A stretch of 64,000 bases of DNA from Fusibacter_C sp942493125. Lineage in GTDB: Bacteria > Bacillota > Clostridia > Peptostreptococcales > Acidaminobacteraceae. Within the stretch, counting starts at the first letter, position 1; every line of letters begins with the position of its first letter. Location of the stretch: NCBI GenBank assembly GCA_942493125.1, contig OW818667.1:2666001-2730000 (forward strand). Reading direction: 5' to 3'. Shown here in pieces: positions 41,831 to 50,704 of this stretch. The notes under the pieces were generated by a model. It saw only the letters and a list, made by a program, of their open reading frames with translations, was not told the origin of the DNA and did no database searches. The position numbers and the translations under genes are program-made.

Positions 41831-42869
41831 CCTTATCAAACCCTCCATGCTGAAGAAAGGAGATAAAGTGGCAACTGTGAGTTTGTCATGGGGTGGTGCC
41901 GGGGATCCTGGGATCAGGGAACGGTATGAAATCGGTAAAAAACGCTTGATGGATGATTTTGGTCTTGAAGTTGTCGAATTGCCGCATACACTTATGGGCT
42001 CTGAGTATGTCTACACGCATCCGAAGCAACGCGCCGAGGAGTGGATGGAGGCTTTTAAAGATCCCAGCATCAAAGCAATCATCACATGTATCGGTGGCGA
42101 TGAGACGCTGAGACTTTTACCTTATATTGATTTTCAAGTAATCCGTTCAAATCCAAAAATATTCATGGGCTATTCCGACACGACGGTCAATCATTTCATG
42201 TGCCTAAAAGCAGGTCTTTCCAGCTTGTATGGGCCAACGATATTGGCTGAATTTGCTGAAAATGTCGAAATGCTCACCTATACAAAAGCACATGTACATA
42301 AAGCGCTATTCGATACATCACCAATTGGAGAGATTGCTTCTAGCCCACAGTGGACTTCGGAAAGGCTTGAATGGAATATATCAGAAAACAATCGCATCAA
42401 ACGCAAGATGAATGATGAGATGCATGGGATTGAATGCCTTAACGGATCTGGAAAAGTGACTGGAAGACTCATCGGTGGCTGTATTGAAGTGGTCGATTGG
42501 CTACGCGGCACACCACTTTGGCCAAGTCCCGAATCGTTTGATGGTGCGATACTATTTTTGGAAACGAGTGAGGAAAAGCCAGAACCGGAATACATCCTAC
42601 GTACACTCCGCATCTTCGTCGCGATGGGCATTGTAGATCGCATTAACGGCATCATTTTTTCGAAACCGTTAGACGAAGCACATTACGAGGCATACAAGGA
42701 CAGTATTAAAACGGCAATAGTCAAAGAAGCTGGTTTCAAAGACCTTCCGATATTATACAATTTAAACTTTGGCCATGCGTCTCCTATTTGTGTGTTGCCT
42801 TTTGGCGCTTTGGCAGAAATCGATTGTAAGGCGAAACGCTTTACGATTTTAGAAAGCGCTGTGGTTTAA
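41817..42869 (+). CDS. S66 family LD-carboxypeptidase / MccF-like peptidase
   Basis: 350 residues from the ATG at 41817 (GGGAG upstream), overlapping the activator gene by 14 bp; the earlier reading to 41673 only retraces that gene in another frame. Nucleophile Ser is in FMGYSDTTVNHF; CIGGDETLRLLPYID precedes it, and ILFLETSEEKPEP and the GHASP near the end give the Glu and His of the triad. Members either trim murein tetrapeptides or, in the MccF subgroup, inactivate aminoacyl-nucleotide antibiotics. Longer than LdcA (about 300), nearer to MccF. Confidence 0.86.
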   Translation: MSIDNLIKPSMLKKGDKVATVSLSWGGAGDPGIRERYEIGKKRLMDDFGLEVVELPHTLMGSEYVYTHPKQRAEEWMEAFKDPSIKAIITCIGGDETLRLLPYIDFQVIRSNPKIFMGYSDTTVNHFMCLKAGLSSLYGPTILAEFAENVEMLTYTKAHVHKALFDTSPIGEIASSPQWTSERLEWNISENNRIKRKMNDEMHGIECLNGSGKVTGRLIGGCIEVVDWLRGTPLWPSPESFDGAILFLETSEEKPEPEYILRTLRIFVAMGIVDRINGIIFSKPLDEAHYEAYKDSIKTAIVKEAGFKDLPILYNLNFGHASPICVLPFGALAEIDCKAKRFTILESAVV

Positions 42870-42897
42870 CATCTAACGGCAGTTGAGGAGGTTCACG

Positions 42898-43476
42898 GTG
42901 CGCATATTTGTCGGAATCGATTTAAAACCAACGCTTAAAAGCGAAATCATCGAACTGCAAAGTAAAATCAAATCCTATGCGGTTAAGGGTAACTGGAAGA
43001 ACGAGGACGATTTTCACCTTACATTAAAGTTTCTAGGCGATATAAGTGAGGATCGGTTAAATGGCCTGTTTGAGACCCTCGAAAGAACCAGAGACCATTT
43101 CAAACCATTTTCAATCCACTTAAAGGGGCTTGACGTATTTGGATCAGCTGTTCCATCATCAGTGACGGGAATGACACCTGTGCGCGTTCTGTGGCTTGGT
43201 CTAGATGGCGATTTAGATGCGTTAAACGACCTGTATTTTACCATAGAAAATGCCCTATGTGACAACGGATTTGCCAAGGATTATAGACCTTATGCACCTC
43301 ATATCACTGTAGGGCAGGACATTAAACTAGCTGGAGCACTTGAAATGTTGAAAGCGGCTTTTGAACCATTCGATGAGAGGATCGATGTCGATGCCGTCAC
43401 TGTATTTAACTCCGAAGTGGTTGGTGGAAAACGCGTGTATACACCACTAAAATCATATATGTGCAATACAATTTAA
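42898..43476 (+). CDS. thpR: RNA 2',3'-cyclic phosphodiesterase (2H family)
   Basis: 192 residues from the GTG at 42898, which follows GAGGAGG with 6-nt spacing; five extra codons upstream are inside that site. The two HxT motifs are FHLTLKFLG and PHITVGQ, opening with RIFVGIDLKPTLK. ThpR opens cyclic phosphate RNA ends; a ligase activity is seen in vitro. Second gene after the S66 peptidase, gap 28 bp. Confidence 0.92.
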   Translation: MRIFVGIDLKPTLKSEIIELQSKIKSYAVKGNWKNEDDFHLTLKFLGDISEDRLNGLFETLERTRDHFKPFSIHLKGLDVFGSAVPSSVTGMTPVRVLWLGLDGDLDALNDLYFTIENALCDNGFAKDYRPYAPHITVGQDIKLAGALEMLKAAFEPFDERIDVDAVTVFNSEVVGGKRVYTPLKSYMCNTI

Positions 43477-43511
43477 ACCGAATAATATTCTAAAACAAAC
43501 TGGAGGTTAGC

Positions 43512-44234
43512 ATGGCTTATTCGAGATTACTAAATTTACGCGTCGTCGCAAGGGACATGGTGATGCATTATACACCGACATTGATCGTCAGCGATAAGGA
43601 TTTAATACTCGTAGACTGTGGCACACCTGGCCTTATTGAGGCTCTTTCTGAAGCGATAGAAATGGAGGGTTTCAAATTACAGGACTTAACGAAGGTGATC
43701 ATTACACATCATGATCACGACCATTACGGCTCCCTTGCAGAGATTAAAAGACTCGTGCCTCAGATAAAGGTCATCGCATCGCCGATTGAAGCACCTTACA
43801 TTGAAGGGCTGAAAAAATCTTTGAGACTGCAGCAAGCGGAAGCGTTATACGATACACTGCCTCCAGAACGCAAAGAATGGGCAGATTGGTTCCACAAATA
43901 CTTAGCGTCCATAGAGCCTGTCAAAGTAGATATTTTGGCAAATGAAGGTGACAGTGTTGATACAGCTGGTGAGGTCGTCATCGTGGCAACACCAGGACAT
44001 ATGCCAGGACACATATCCGTTTATGTCAAAGGTGACAAGACGCTGGTTTCTGGCGATGCACTCGTTGCAGAAAATGGCGAACTTCATATGGCAAATCCAC
44101 AATATTCTTTAGATCTTGAAACGGCGCGGGCATCAGCGAGAAAATTGACTGCTTTAGATATAAAGCGCATCATTTGTTATCACGGTGGTTTGATCGAAGG
44201 CAATATTAAAGAGGCACTTATAAAAATCACTTAA
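43512..44234 (+). CDS. Metallo-beta-lactamase fold hydrolase
   Basis: 240 residues. Metal site HHDHDHYGS, then GHMPGHISVYVKGDKTLVSGD, and the closing CYHGG. The fold covers glyoxalase II, lactonases and others; the substrate is not evident. The ATG follows TGGAGG, 35 bp after thpR, so it may be part of the same transcript. Two other MBL-fold genes occur in the window (54536, 62534). Confidence 0.87.
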   Translation: MAYSRLLNLRVVARDMVMHYTPTLIVSDKDLILVDCGTPGLIEALSEAIEMEGFKLQDLTKVIITHHDHDHYGSLAEIKRLVPQIKVIASPIEAPYIEGLKKSLRLQQAEALYDTLPPERKEWADWFHKYLASIEPVKVDILANEGDSVDTAGEVVIVATPGHMPGHISVYVKGDKTLVSGDALVAENGELHMANPQYSLDLETARASARKLTALDIKRIICYHGGLIEGNIKEALIKIT

Positions 44235-44263
44235 ATAAATCACTTAAATCTTAGGGGGATATT

Positions 44264-44761
44264 ATGGCAATCGAACATGTTAGAGAGCACCTTAGAAAGT
44301 GGCATCGTGAAAATGACATCATGGAATTTGAAGTTTCTAGCGCAACCGTTGAGTTAGCAGCTAAAGCGGTAGGTGTAGAGCCTGCAAAAATTGCGAAAAC
44401 ATTGACTTTGAGAGATGGCGACAGCGCTATGTTGATCGTCGTTGCAGGCGATGCAAAAATTGACAACATCAAATTCAAGAATACTTTTGGCTTCAAAGCG
44501 CGTATGTTAACCGCGGAAGAAGTCTTGACCTATACAGGGCATGCCGTCGGTGGCGTCTGTCCATTTGGGATTGAACGTCCCATCAAAATCATGCTCGATG
44601 CATCTTTGAAACGCTTCGATTTTGTATATCCTGCATGTGGGAGTAGCCAATCCGCCATCAAAGTCACAACGGATGAAATGGCGGAATATTCTAGTGCGCA
44701 TGGATGGGTCGACGTTTGTAAACTCAGAGAAGATATGATGTCAGAAAGCATCGATAGTTGA
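44264..44761 (+). CDS. YbaK/ProX family aminoacyl-tRNA deacylase
   Basis: 165 residues, complete YbaK-like domain. Features: VEPAKIAKTLTLRDGD, with the conserved lysine needed for editing, FGFKARMLTAEEVLTYTGHAVGGVCPFG, and IMLDASLKRFDFVYPACGS. These proteins hydrolyse mischarged tRNA (for example Cys-tRNA-Pro). Free-standing, not fused to ProRS. The ATG follows AGGGGGA. Confidence 0.9.
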   Translation: MAIEHVREHLRKWHRENDIMEFEVSSATVELAAKAVGVEPAKIAKTLTLRDGDSAMLIVVAGDAKIDNIKFKNTFGFKARMLTAEEVLTYTGHAVGGVCPFGIERPIKIMLDASLKRFDFVYPACGSSQSAIKVTTDEMAEYSSAHGWVDVCKLREDMMSESIDS

Positions 44762-44832
44762 CCTGATTAATATCGATATATTCGGGTAAAATGGTAGATA
44801 CGTACTTAGTTTTTTTGTGAAAGGACGTGTCT

Positions 44833-46185
44833 ATGCATCTCGAAGATTATACAACCGGTGATTTGAAGAAACAGCTTTTGACCATGGCAGTGCCAGTGAG
44901 TGTCGGGCTGTTTTTTAATACCATGTTCAATGTCGTGGATACGTATTGGGCAGGTCGCTTAGGGACGTCATCTCTAGCGGGGATGTCCTTATCATTTTCC
45001 GTATTTTTTATATTGATCGCAATCATTGGCGGGCTTGGCACAGGCTTGTCAGCATTGCTTGCAATCTCATACGGAAAAAGAGACGAAGCAGGTGTAAGGG
45101 CTTTGACAGTGAACGGACTGGCATTGACGCTTGCTGTTGGCGTTGTGATAGGCATTCTTGGCTATATCATTTCGCCGAAGCTTCTCGCTTTACTTGGCGC
45201 TGAAGGTGATACCCTATTGCAAGGGACTTACTATGTAAGGGGAATTTATGCAGGGACAATTTTTTTCGCGCTCAATTCCGCATTAAATGCCTTGTTATCA
45301 TCAAGAGGCATCACAAAACCGTATCGCAATTACTTGATTGTTGGTTTTTTTATAAACCTCATTTTGGATCCGATGTTCATCTATGGTTCCTTTGGATTGC
45401 CGAGAATGGGTACTTTTGGTGTCGCACTCGCAACCGTCGTCGTCCAAATATTAGGCAATGTATATCTTATATATAAATGTGTGAAAATGCTTGAACTGGA
45501 TGCTTCGATTTTCAAACGCGCAGGGATTCAGCTTAAAATGCAGTTGGAGATTTTATCGCAAGGCATTCCAGCGTCGCTTAATATGTTGACGATGGCACTT
45601 GGTATCTTTGTCATCAATTATTTCATTTATAAACACGGGGATGATGCAGCTATTGCTGGCTATGGCGTTGCCATGCGCATCGAACAATTGGCTCTGCTGC
45701 CTGCAATCGGATTAAATACGGCGGTCGTAACACTTGCTGGTCAAAATTATGGGGCGAAAAACATCAAACGCGTAAGATTGACATATACAGAAGGTCTTAA
45801 ATTGGGTATGATAATTATGACTGTTGGTATGATTATTATTTTCCCACTGGCTTCGGTCTTAATTGGCGCCTTTAACCAAGATAGACAAGTGATCTTTGAG
45901 GGTGCAAGGTATCTCAGAATTGAATTCATAGCCTTTAACGGGTACATCATATTGAACATTGGGCTTTCAGTTTTACAAGCAATCAAAAAACCGCATTATG
46001 CGATATGGATTGGACTTTATCGTCAAATTGCGATGCCAATCTTGCTCTTTACACTTTTTGGTGAAGTGTTTGGATGGGGTTTGATCGGCATTTGGTGGGG
46101 CATAGTGACAACAGTATGGACTGGCGCCTTTGCGTGCATTTTAGCCGCGTCACACGAACTAAAAAAACTTCAAAACGACAACTAA
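44833..46185 (+). CDS. MATE family efflux transporter
   Basis: About 450 residues from the ATG at 44833 (AAGGA, 7-nt spacing); a GTG two codons earlier is less well placed. Twelve hydrophobic segments, with MATE signatures MFNVVDTYWAGRLGTSSLAG in the first half and the AALALNT-like PAIGLNTAVVTLAGQNYGA in the second. Exports drugs or metabolites with a Na+ or H+ gradient. Substrate unknown. 71 bp after the YbaK gene, with a partial -10-like box in between. Confidence 0.9.
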   Translation: MHLEDYTTGDLKKQLLTMAVPVSVGLFFNTMFNVVDTYWAGRLGTSSLAGMSLSFSVFFILIAIIGGLGTGLSALLAISYGKRDEAGVRALTVNGLALTLAVGVVIGILGYIISPKLLALLGAEGDTLLQGTYYVRGIYAGTIFFALNSALNALLSSRGITKPYRNYLIVGFFINLILDPMFIYGSFGLPRMGTFGVALATVVVQILGNVYLIYKCVKMLELDASIFKRAGIQLKMQLEILSQGIPASLNMLTMALGIFVINYFIYKHGDDAAIAGYGVAMRIEQLALLPAIGLNTAVVTLAGQNYGAKNIKRVRLTYTEGLKLGMIIMTVGMIIIFPLASVLIGAFNQDRQVIFEGARYLRIEFIAFNGYIILNIGLSVLQAIKKPHYAIWIGLYRQIAMPILLFTLFGEVFGWGLIGIWWGIVTTVWTGAFACILAASHELKKLQNDN

Positions 46186-46197
46186 GGAGACACGATT

Positions 46198-47013
46198 ATG
46201 CACCAAAGAAACGAAAAAAATGAAATGATAATGAAAGTCACAGTTGCCGTGACTTATATGTTGATGGTCGTAATGAATGCACTGGCGAACATCTTACCAC
46301 TAAATAATATAGGAACAGGCGAAGTGTCTGACACATACGCAAACCTATTTGCACCCGCAGGGATTACATTTGCGATTTGGGCCATCATCTATCTGGCTCT
46401 TGGCGGTCATGTCGTATTCCAGTTCCGCCAGAAATTTTACTCACCAGAAACGGGTGCGATGATCCAGAAGATGCGCCTTTGGTTTTCGATATCTTCAGTC
46501 GCGAACATCCTTTGGATTTTCTCATGGCATTTTGATCGCATTGGCCTTTCAGTTATTTGGATGCTCGTGATACTCTTTGCACTCATTAACTGCAATTTAT
46601 TGCTGCATTCGGCAAAACTCACTGCGCATGAACGCAGATGGATTCAAGTGCCTTTTAGTTTGTACTTTGGATGGATTACGATAGCTACTATTGCAAACAT
46701 CACCACATGGCTTGTAAGCTTAAATTGGAATGGTTTTGGCCTTCGTGAAGACCTTTGGACCAGTGTGATTCTTTTGGTTGGTCTCTCTATTGCCGCACGA
46801 ACGATTTTGAAGTTTAGAGACATCACCTATGGCGTTGTCATCCTGTGGGCATTTGCAGGCATCCTGTTAAAACACACTTCACAATCTGGGCTTGATGGCG
46901 CTTATCCGATAGTTATCGCCACAGTGTGTTTTGCTATTGTCGCCACAATCGCAAGTTTGGTTCTTATCAGCTATCAACGTATTGAAGTGATTCGCAAAAA
47001 ATTTAGAAATTAA
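46198..47013 (+). CDS. TspO/MBR-related tryptophan-rich membrane protein
   Basis: 271 residues with six or seven hydrophobic segments, rich in Trp within the membrane (FAIWAIIYLALGG, ILWIFSWHFDRIGLSVIW, FGWITIATIANITTWLVSL). It starts 12 bp after the MATE gene with AAGGAGA, so the two are probably one operon. The features resemble the long TspO-like proteins of Firmicutes; TspO itself has about 160 residues and binds porphyrins. Function uncertain. Confidence 0.65.
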   Translation: MHQRNEKNEMIMKVTVAVTYMLMVVMNALANILPLNNIGTGEVSDTYANLFAPAGITFAIWAIIYLALGGHVVFQFRQKFYSPETGAMIQKMRLWFSISSVANILWIFSWHFDRIGLSVIWMLVILFALINCNLLLHSAKLTAHERRWIQVPFSLYFGWITIATIANITTWLVSLNWNGFGLREDLWTSVILLVGLSIAARTILKFRDITYGVVILWAFAGILLKHTSQSGLDGAYPIVIATVCFAIVATIASLVLISYQRIEVIRKKFRN

Positions 47014-47050
47014 GCTTATATTTAAGATGCTATTATAGAAGTCATAGTAA

Positions 47051-47120
47051 AAGCATAGAAAAGTATAGAAAAGCATAGAAAAGGAGATATCAAGGCAAAA
47101 ATGCCTAGGATATCTCCTTT
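47051..47120. repeat. Three 10-bp repeats and a terminator hairpin
   Basis: AAGCATAGAA, AAGTATAGAA, AAGCATAGAA stand in direct succession (47051-47080). AAGGAGATATC (47081-47091) and GATATCTCCTT (47109-47119) form a strong hairpin with an inner AGGCA/TGCCT stem. The hairpin probably ends the converging transcripts. Confidence 0.65.
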
Positions 47121-47152
47121 AGTTATGCTTGTGTATAAGATGGTGATATGCT

Positions 47153-47965
47153 CTAGCCTAACGCAACATCAAGGAACATCATGACGATAAAGCCTGCCAT
47201 GGTGCCGATTGTTGCGATATCGCTGTTGCCAGACGTTTGACTTTCCGGAATCAACTCTTCGATGACGACATAGATCATCGCACCTGCTGCAAATGATAAC
47301 GCATATGGTAAAAGTGGTCTTGCGAAAAATACAGTTGCTGCACCAACGACGCCAGCAAATGGCTCTACCATACCAGACAGTTGGCCGAACCAGAAGCTTT
47401 TCGTGCGACTGAGACCTTCACGTCTGAGAGGGATGGAAACTGCAGCACCTTCTGGGAAATTTTGAAGGCCAATACCGATAGCGAGTGCGATGGCACCAGC
47501 GACAGTAGCGGAAGGCAAACCTGCTGCTGCGGCACCAAATGCCACACCGACAGCCAAACCTTCTGGGATGTTGTGTAAGGTGATCGCTAAGACGAGCAGA
47601 ATACTTCGATGCCAACTGGTCTTGATGCCTTCTGCATTTTCAATAGGCTGGAAAAGATGTAGATGGGGCGTAAACGTATCCGCAATTTTAAGAAAAATAC
47701 CGCCTGATGCAAAACCTATAACGGCTGGTAGCCAAGGTTTCAAGTTCATTTGCTCAGAAAGTTCGATTGCTGGTGCGAGCAGTGACCAAAACGAAGCAGC
47801 AATCATAACACCAGCTGCAAAACCGAGCATGGCATCCAATACTTTTTTATTGATTTCTTTAAAGAAAAATACCAGTGAAGCGCCTAGAGCTGTTACAAAC
47901 CAAGTGAATAGTGTGGCAAATAGCGCCTGAACAACGGGGCTATATCCAGATAAAAAATCGATCAT
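47153..47965 (-). CDS. ZIP family divalent metal transporter (ZupT-like)
   Basis: 270 residues, eight hydrophobic segments. The ZIP metal path shows LAITLHNIPEGLAVGVAFGAA and LAIGIGLQNFPEGAAVSIPLRREG, with the His-Asn-Pro-Glu and Gln-Asn-Phe-Pro-Glu groups of the GufA/ZupT branch. Imports zinc or other divalent metals. The start follows GGGAGGAATC. No clear Fur-family box was found in 47966-48030. Confidence 0.9.
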   Translation of the reverse strand: MIDFLSGYSPVVQALFATLFTWFVTALGASLVFFFKEINKKVLDAMLGFAAGVMIAASFWSLLAPAIELSEQMNLKPWLPAVIGFASGGIFLKIADTFTPHLHLFQPIENAEGIKTSWHRSILLVLAITLHNIPEGLAVGVAFGAAAAGLPSATVAGAIALAIGIGLQNFPEGAAVSIPLRREGLSRTKSFWFGQLSGMVEPFAGVVGAATVFFARPLLPYALSFAAGAMIYVVIEELIPESQTSGNSDIATIGTMAGFIVMMFLDVALG

Positions 47966-48123
47966 ACTGATTCCTCCCTGATGAATTTCACGGAAATAAT
48001 TACTTTATATGCTTATAAGTATACCGCGAGTTGCCGCTAACGTCTAGAGGTGTTGTAGAAAGAATGGCTTCTGTCATGTATAATAAAAGGAGACTAATAA
48101 ACAGGATCGGATGGAAAGCTGAA

Positions 48124-50025
48124 ATGACACAAACATCACAAACACAATCACAAACACATGCAAAAACAAAACTGACAGATATTCTAAAACAAGTATTCGG
48201 TCATGATACCTTTAGAGAAGGACAAGGGGATCTCATATCGCATATCGTCTCTGGAAGGGACGCACTCGGAATTATGCCCACTGGTGCTGGAAAATCCATC
48301 TGCTATCAAGTACCTGCACTGTCTTTTAAAGGGGTGACCTTGGTCGTTTCGCCACTCATTTCCCTAATGAAAGATCAAGTTGGTGCACTTCTGCAAGCGG
48401 GTGTGAAAACGGCTTTTATAAATAGCACACTATCGGCCAAAGAATACGCTGAAGTCTATAGAGAGGCACTTGCGGGTGCTTATAAATTGATTTATGTCGC
48501 ACCGGAACGCTTGATGACGGAAGATTTTTTATCACTTGTGATCCGTATTGACATCGATTTTGTCGCTATTGATGAGGCGCACTGCGTGTCACAATGGGGA
48601 CAGGATTTTAGACCGAGCTATGTGAAAATTGGCGACTTTATAGATGGTTTGCCAAAGCGTCCAGTTGTGGCTGCTTTTACTGCAACAGCCACTGCAGATG
48701 TGAGTGAGGACATCGCTAGACTTCTAAAGCTCAACGATCCCTATATCACTGTGACGGGTTTTGATAGACCGAATTTAACCTTTAATGTGATCAAACCTGA
48801 GAACAAATATAAGGCACTCATCGATATCATGCGACTTAATGATGACAGAAACGGCATCATCTATTGCGCAACGCGAAAATCCGTGGAGGAAGTTTGCAGC
48901 AAACTCACTGCAGATGGTTTTTCGGCCACGCGTTATCATGCTGGTCTTACAGAAGATGAACGACATGACAACCAGGACGATTTTATCTTCGATCGAAATA
49001 AAGTCATGGTTGCTACCAACGCATTTGGCATGGGGATTGATAAGTCCAATGTGGCCTTCGTAGTGCACTATAATATGCCTAAGAGCATTGAAGCTTACTA
49101 TCAAGAAGCAGGTAGGGCGGGCAGAGACGGCGAGCCAGCTCAGTGTACTTTGCTTTACAGTGGACAAGATGTCAGAATCAATCGCTTTATGATAGAGCAG
49201 TCCGAATCCAATCCAGAGATCAGCGCGCGCGTGCGTGCTCAAATCAAAGAAAAGGATTTTGAGCGTCTCAAGATGATGACGTATTATAGCACGACGACTG
49301 AATGCTTGCGGGAGTTTATATTGAGGTATTTTGGTGAACGCACACATAGTTATTGTGGCAATTGTTCAAACTGCAACACGACTTTTGAAACAGTGGATAT
49401 CACTGTAGAAGCGCAAAAGATCATATCTTGCGTCTTCAGAATGTCCAAGATGAACCGTAGTTACGGCAAGCTCATGATCGTAGATGTTCTGAGAGGCAGC
49501 ACAAACGAGAAAATAAAACGCCTCGGTCTAGAAGCTTTGTCGACCTACAACATCATGTCGGATGTACCGTCAAGGCGCTTGCACAAAATTGTTGACTACT
49601 TAGTGGACCACGATTATTTGGCGACGTCTATGGATGAATTCCCAGTCATCGAGTTGACAGGCAAATCAGGAGAAGTGATCAAACATCTGAACCCTGTCTT
49701 TATGAAACTCCCTAAAGAGGTAGTTAAAACAGAATCAGAGCGTCAAAATGAAAAAACAGGGAAAAAAGGTAAAAAGGGAAAAGGCAAACAGAAGCATTCT
49801 ACCTCTGACGATCCTTTGTATGATAAGCTACGAGATTTGAGAACCAAACTTGCAGCACAGCAACGCGTACCGGCCTATATCATCTTCTCAGACGCTTCTT
49901 TACGCGATATGTGCGTCAAGCAACCGACGACCCTAGACGCCTTTTTGGACGTTTCTGGCGTTGGACAGTCCAAACTTGAAAAATACGGTGACGCTTTTAC
50001 GGCATTGATTCGAGACGCGATTTAA
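48124..50025 (+). CDS. recQ: ATP-dependent DNA helicase RecQ
   Basis: 633 residues from the ATG at 48124. Earlier in-frame codons (48031 on) cover a TATAAT (48079-48084) that may be the -10 box, so they are probably untranslated. Helicase motifs: MPTGAGKSICYQVPA (I), DEAHCVSQWGQDFRP (II), AFTATATADV (III), QEAGRAGRDGEP (VI). Zinc site CLREFILRYFGE with CGNCSNC, then winged helix, a Lys/Gly linker (about 570-590) and an HRDC domain at the end. Unwinds DNA in recombination repair. Confidence 0.94.
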   Translation: MTQTSQTQSQTHAKTKLTDILKQVFGHDTFREGQGDLISHIVSGRDALGIMPTGAGKSICYQVPALSFKGVTLVVSPLISLMKDQVGALLQAGVKTAFINSTLSAKEYAEVYREALAGAYKLIYVAPERLMTEDFLSLVIRIDIDFVAIDEAHCVSQWGQDFRPSYVKIGDFIDGLPKRPVVAAFTATATADVSEDIARLLKLNDPYITVTGFDRPNLTFNVIKPENKYKALIDIMRLNDDRNGIIYCATRKSVEEVCSKLTADGFSATRYHAGLTEDERHDNQDDFIFDRNKVMVATNAFGMGIDKSNVAFVVHYNMPKSIEAYYQEAGRAGRDGEPAQCTLLYSGQDVRINRFMIEQSESNPEISARVRAQIKEKDFERLKMMTYYSTTTECLREFILRYFGERTHSYCGNCSNCNTTFETVDITVEAQKIISCVFRMSKMNRSYGKLMIVDVLRGSTNEKIKRLGLEALSTYNIMSDVPSRRLHKIVDYLVDHDYLATSMDEFPVIELTGKSGEVIKHLNPVFMKLPKEVVKTESERQNEKTGKKGKKGKGKQKHSTSDDPLYDKLRDLRTKLAAQQRVPAYIIFSDASLRDMCVKQPTTLDAFLDVSGVGQSKLEKYGDAFTALIRDAI

Positions 50026-50040
50026 TATAGGAGCATTATT

Positions 50041-50682
50041 ATGGCATGTGTAAAAGTATTTTGGGAAAATCCATATTTGACTGAGCTTGAAGCCAATGTG
50101 ACCAGTGTAACTGGAGACGTGGTTACGCTTGACCAGACGATTTTTTATGCGTTTTCTGGTGGCCAACAGTCAGACTCTGGAACGATTGAAGGGCTAGCAG
50201 TTCTAGATGCGAAAAAGGATGATTTCGAGATCTATTACACGCTTCCAAATGGTCATGGACTAAAAGTTGGTGACAGGGTACAGATGAATATAAACTGGGA
50301 AAAACGTTACAAATTGATGAAGCTTCATTTTGCAGCGGAGCTCGTCCTTGAATGCGTCTATCAAAATTATGGACACCCTGAAAAAGTTGGCGCAAATATC
50401 ACAGAAGATAAAGCACGTGTCGATTTTAGTTGGGCTGGCAATATCACATCGATTTTCCCAGAGCTGCTTAGACAAGTGCAAGACCTAATCGATAGGAATT
50501 TGGCGATTGTAAGTGCTTTTTCGGAAGAATCTCAGGAGAGTCGTTATTGGGAAATAGACGGATTTGCCAAAGTGCCTTGTGGTGGCACACACCTAAAACG
50601 AACGGGAGAAATAGGCACAATCAAATTGAAACGCAACAATATCGGAGGCGGCAAAGAACGCATTGAGATTTTGTTGACATAA
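50041..50682 (+). CDS. AlaX-type alanyl-tRNA editing protein (variant metal site)
   Basis: 213 residues. It resembles the AlaRS editing domain: TIFYAFSGGQQSDSGTI at about 37-53, and the second zinc pair CGGTHLKRTGEIG near 180. The first zinc motif, usually HxxxH, reads LHFAAELVL, so the second His is Glu. It probably deacylates mischarged tRNA-Ala; the substitution may change specificity. 15 bp after recQ, with AGGAGC. Confidence 0.82.
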   Translation: MACVKVFWENPYLTELEANVTSVTGDVVTLDQTIFYAFSGGQQSDSGTIEGLAVLDAKKDDFEIYYTLPNGHGLKVGDRVQMNINWEKRYKLMKLHFAAELVLECVYQNYGHPEKVGANITEDKARVDFSWAGNITSIFPELLRQVQDLIDRNLAIVSAFSEESQESRYWEIDGFAKVPCGGTHLKRTGEIGTIKLKRNNIGGGKERIEILLT

Positions 50683-50704
50683 AAAGTAAAAATGAGGAGA
50701 AGTT

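Noticed and set aside
48775..49347. Long open frame of 190 codons antisense to recQ
   Set aside because: No ribosome binding site or recognisable domain, and recQ on the other strand has all helicase motifs.
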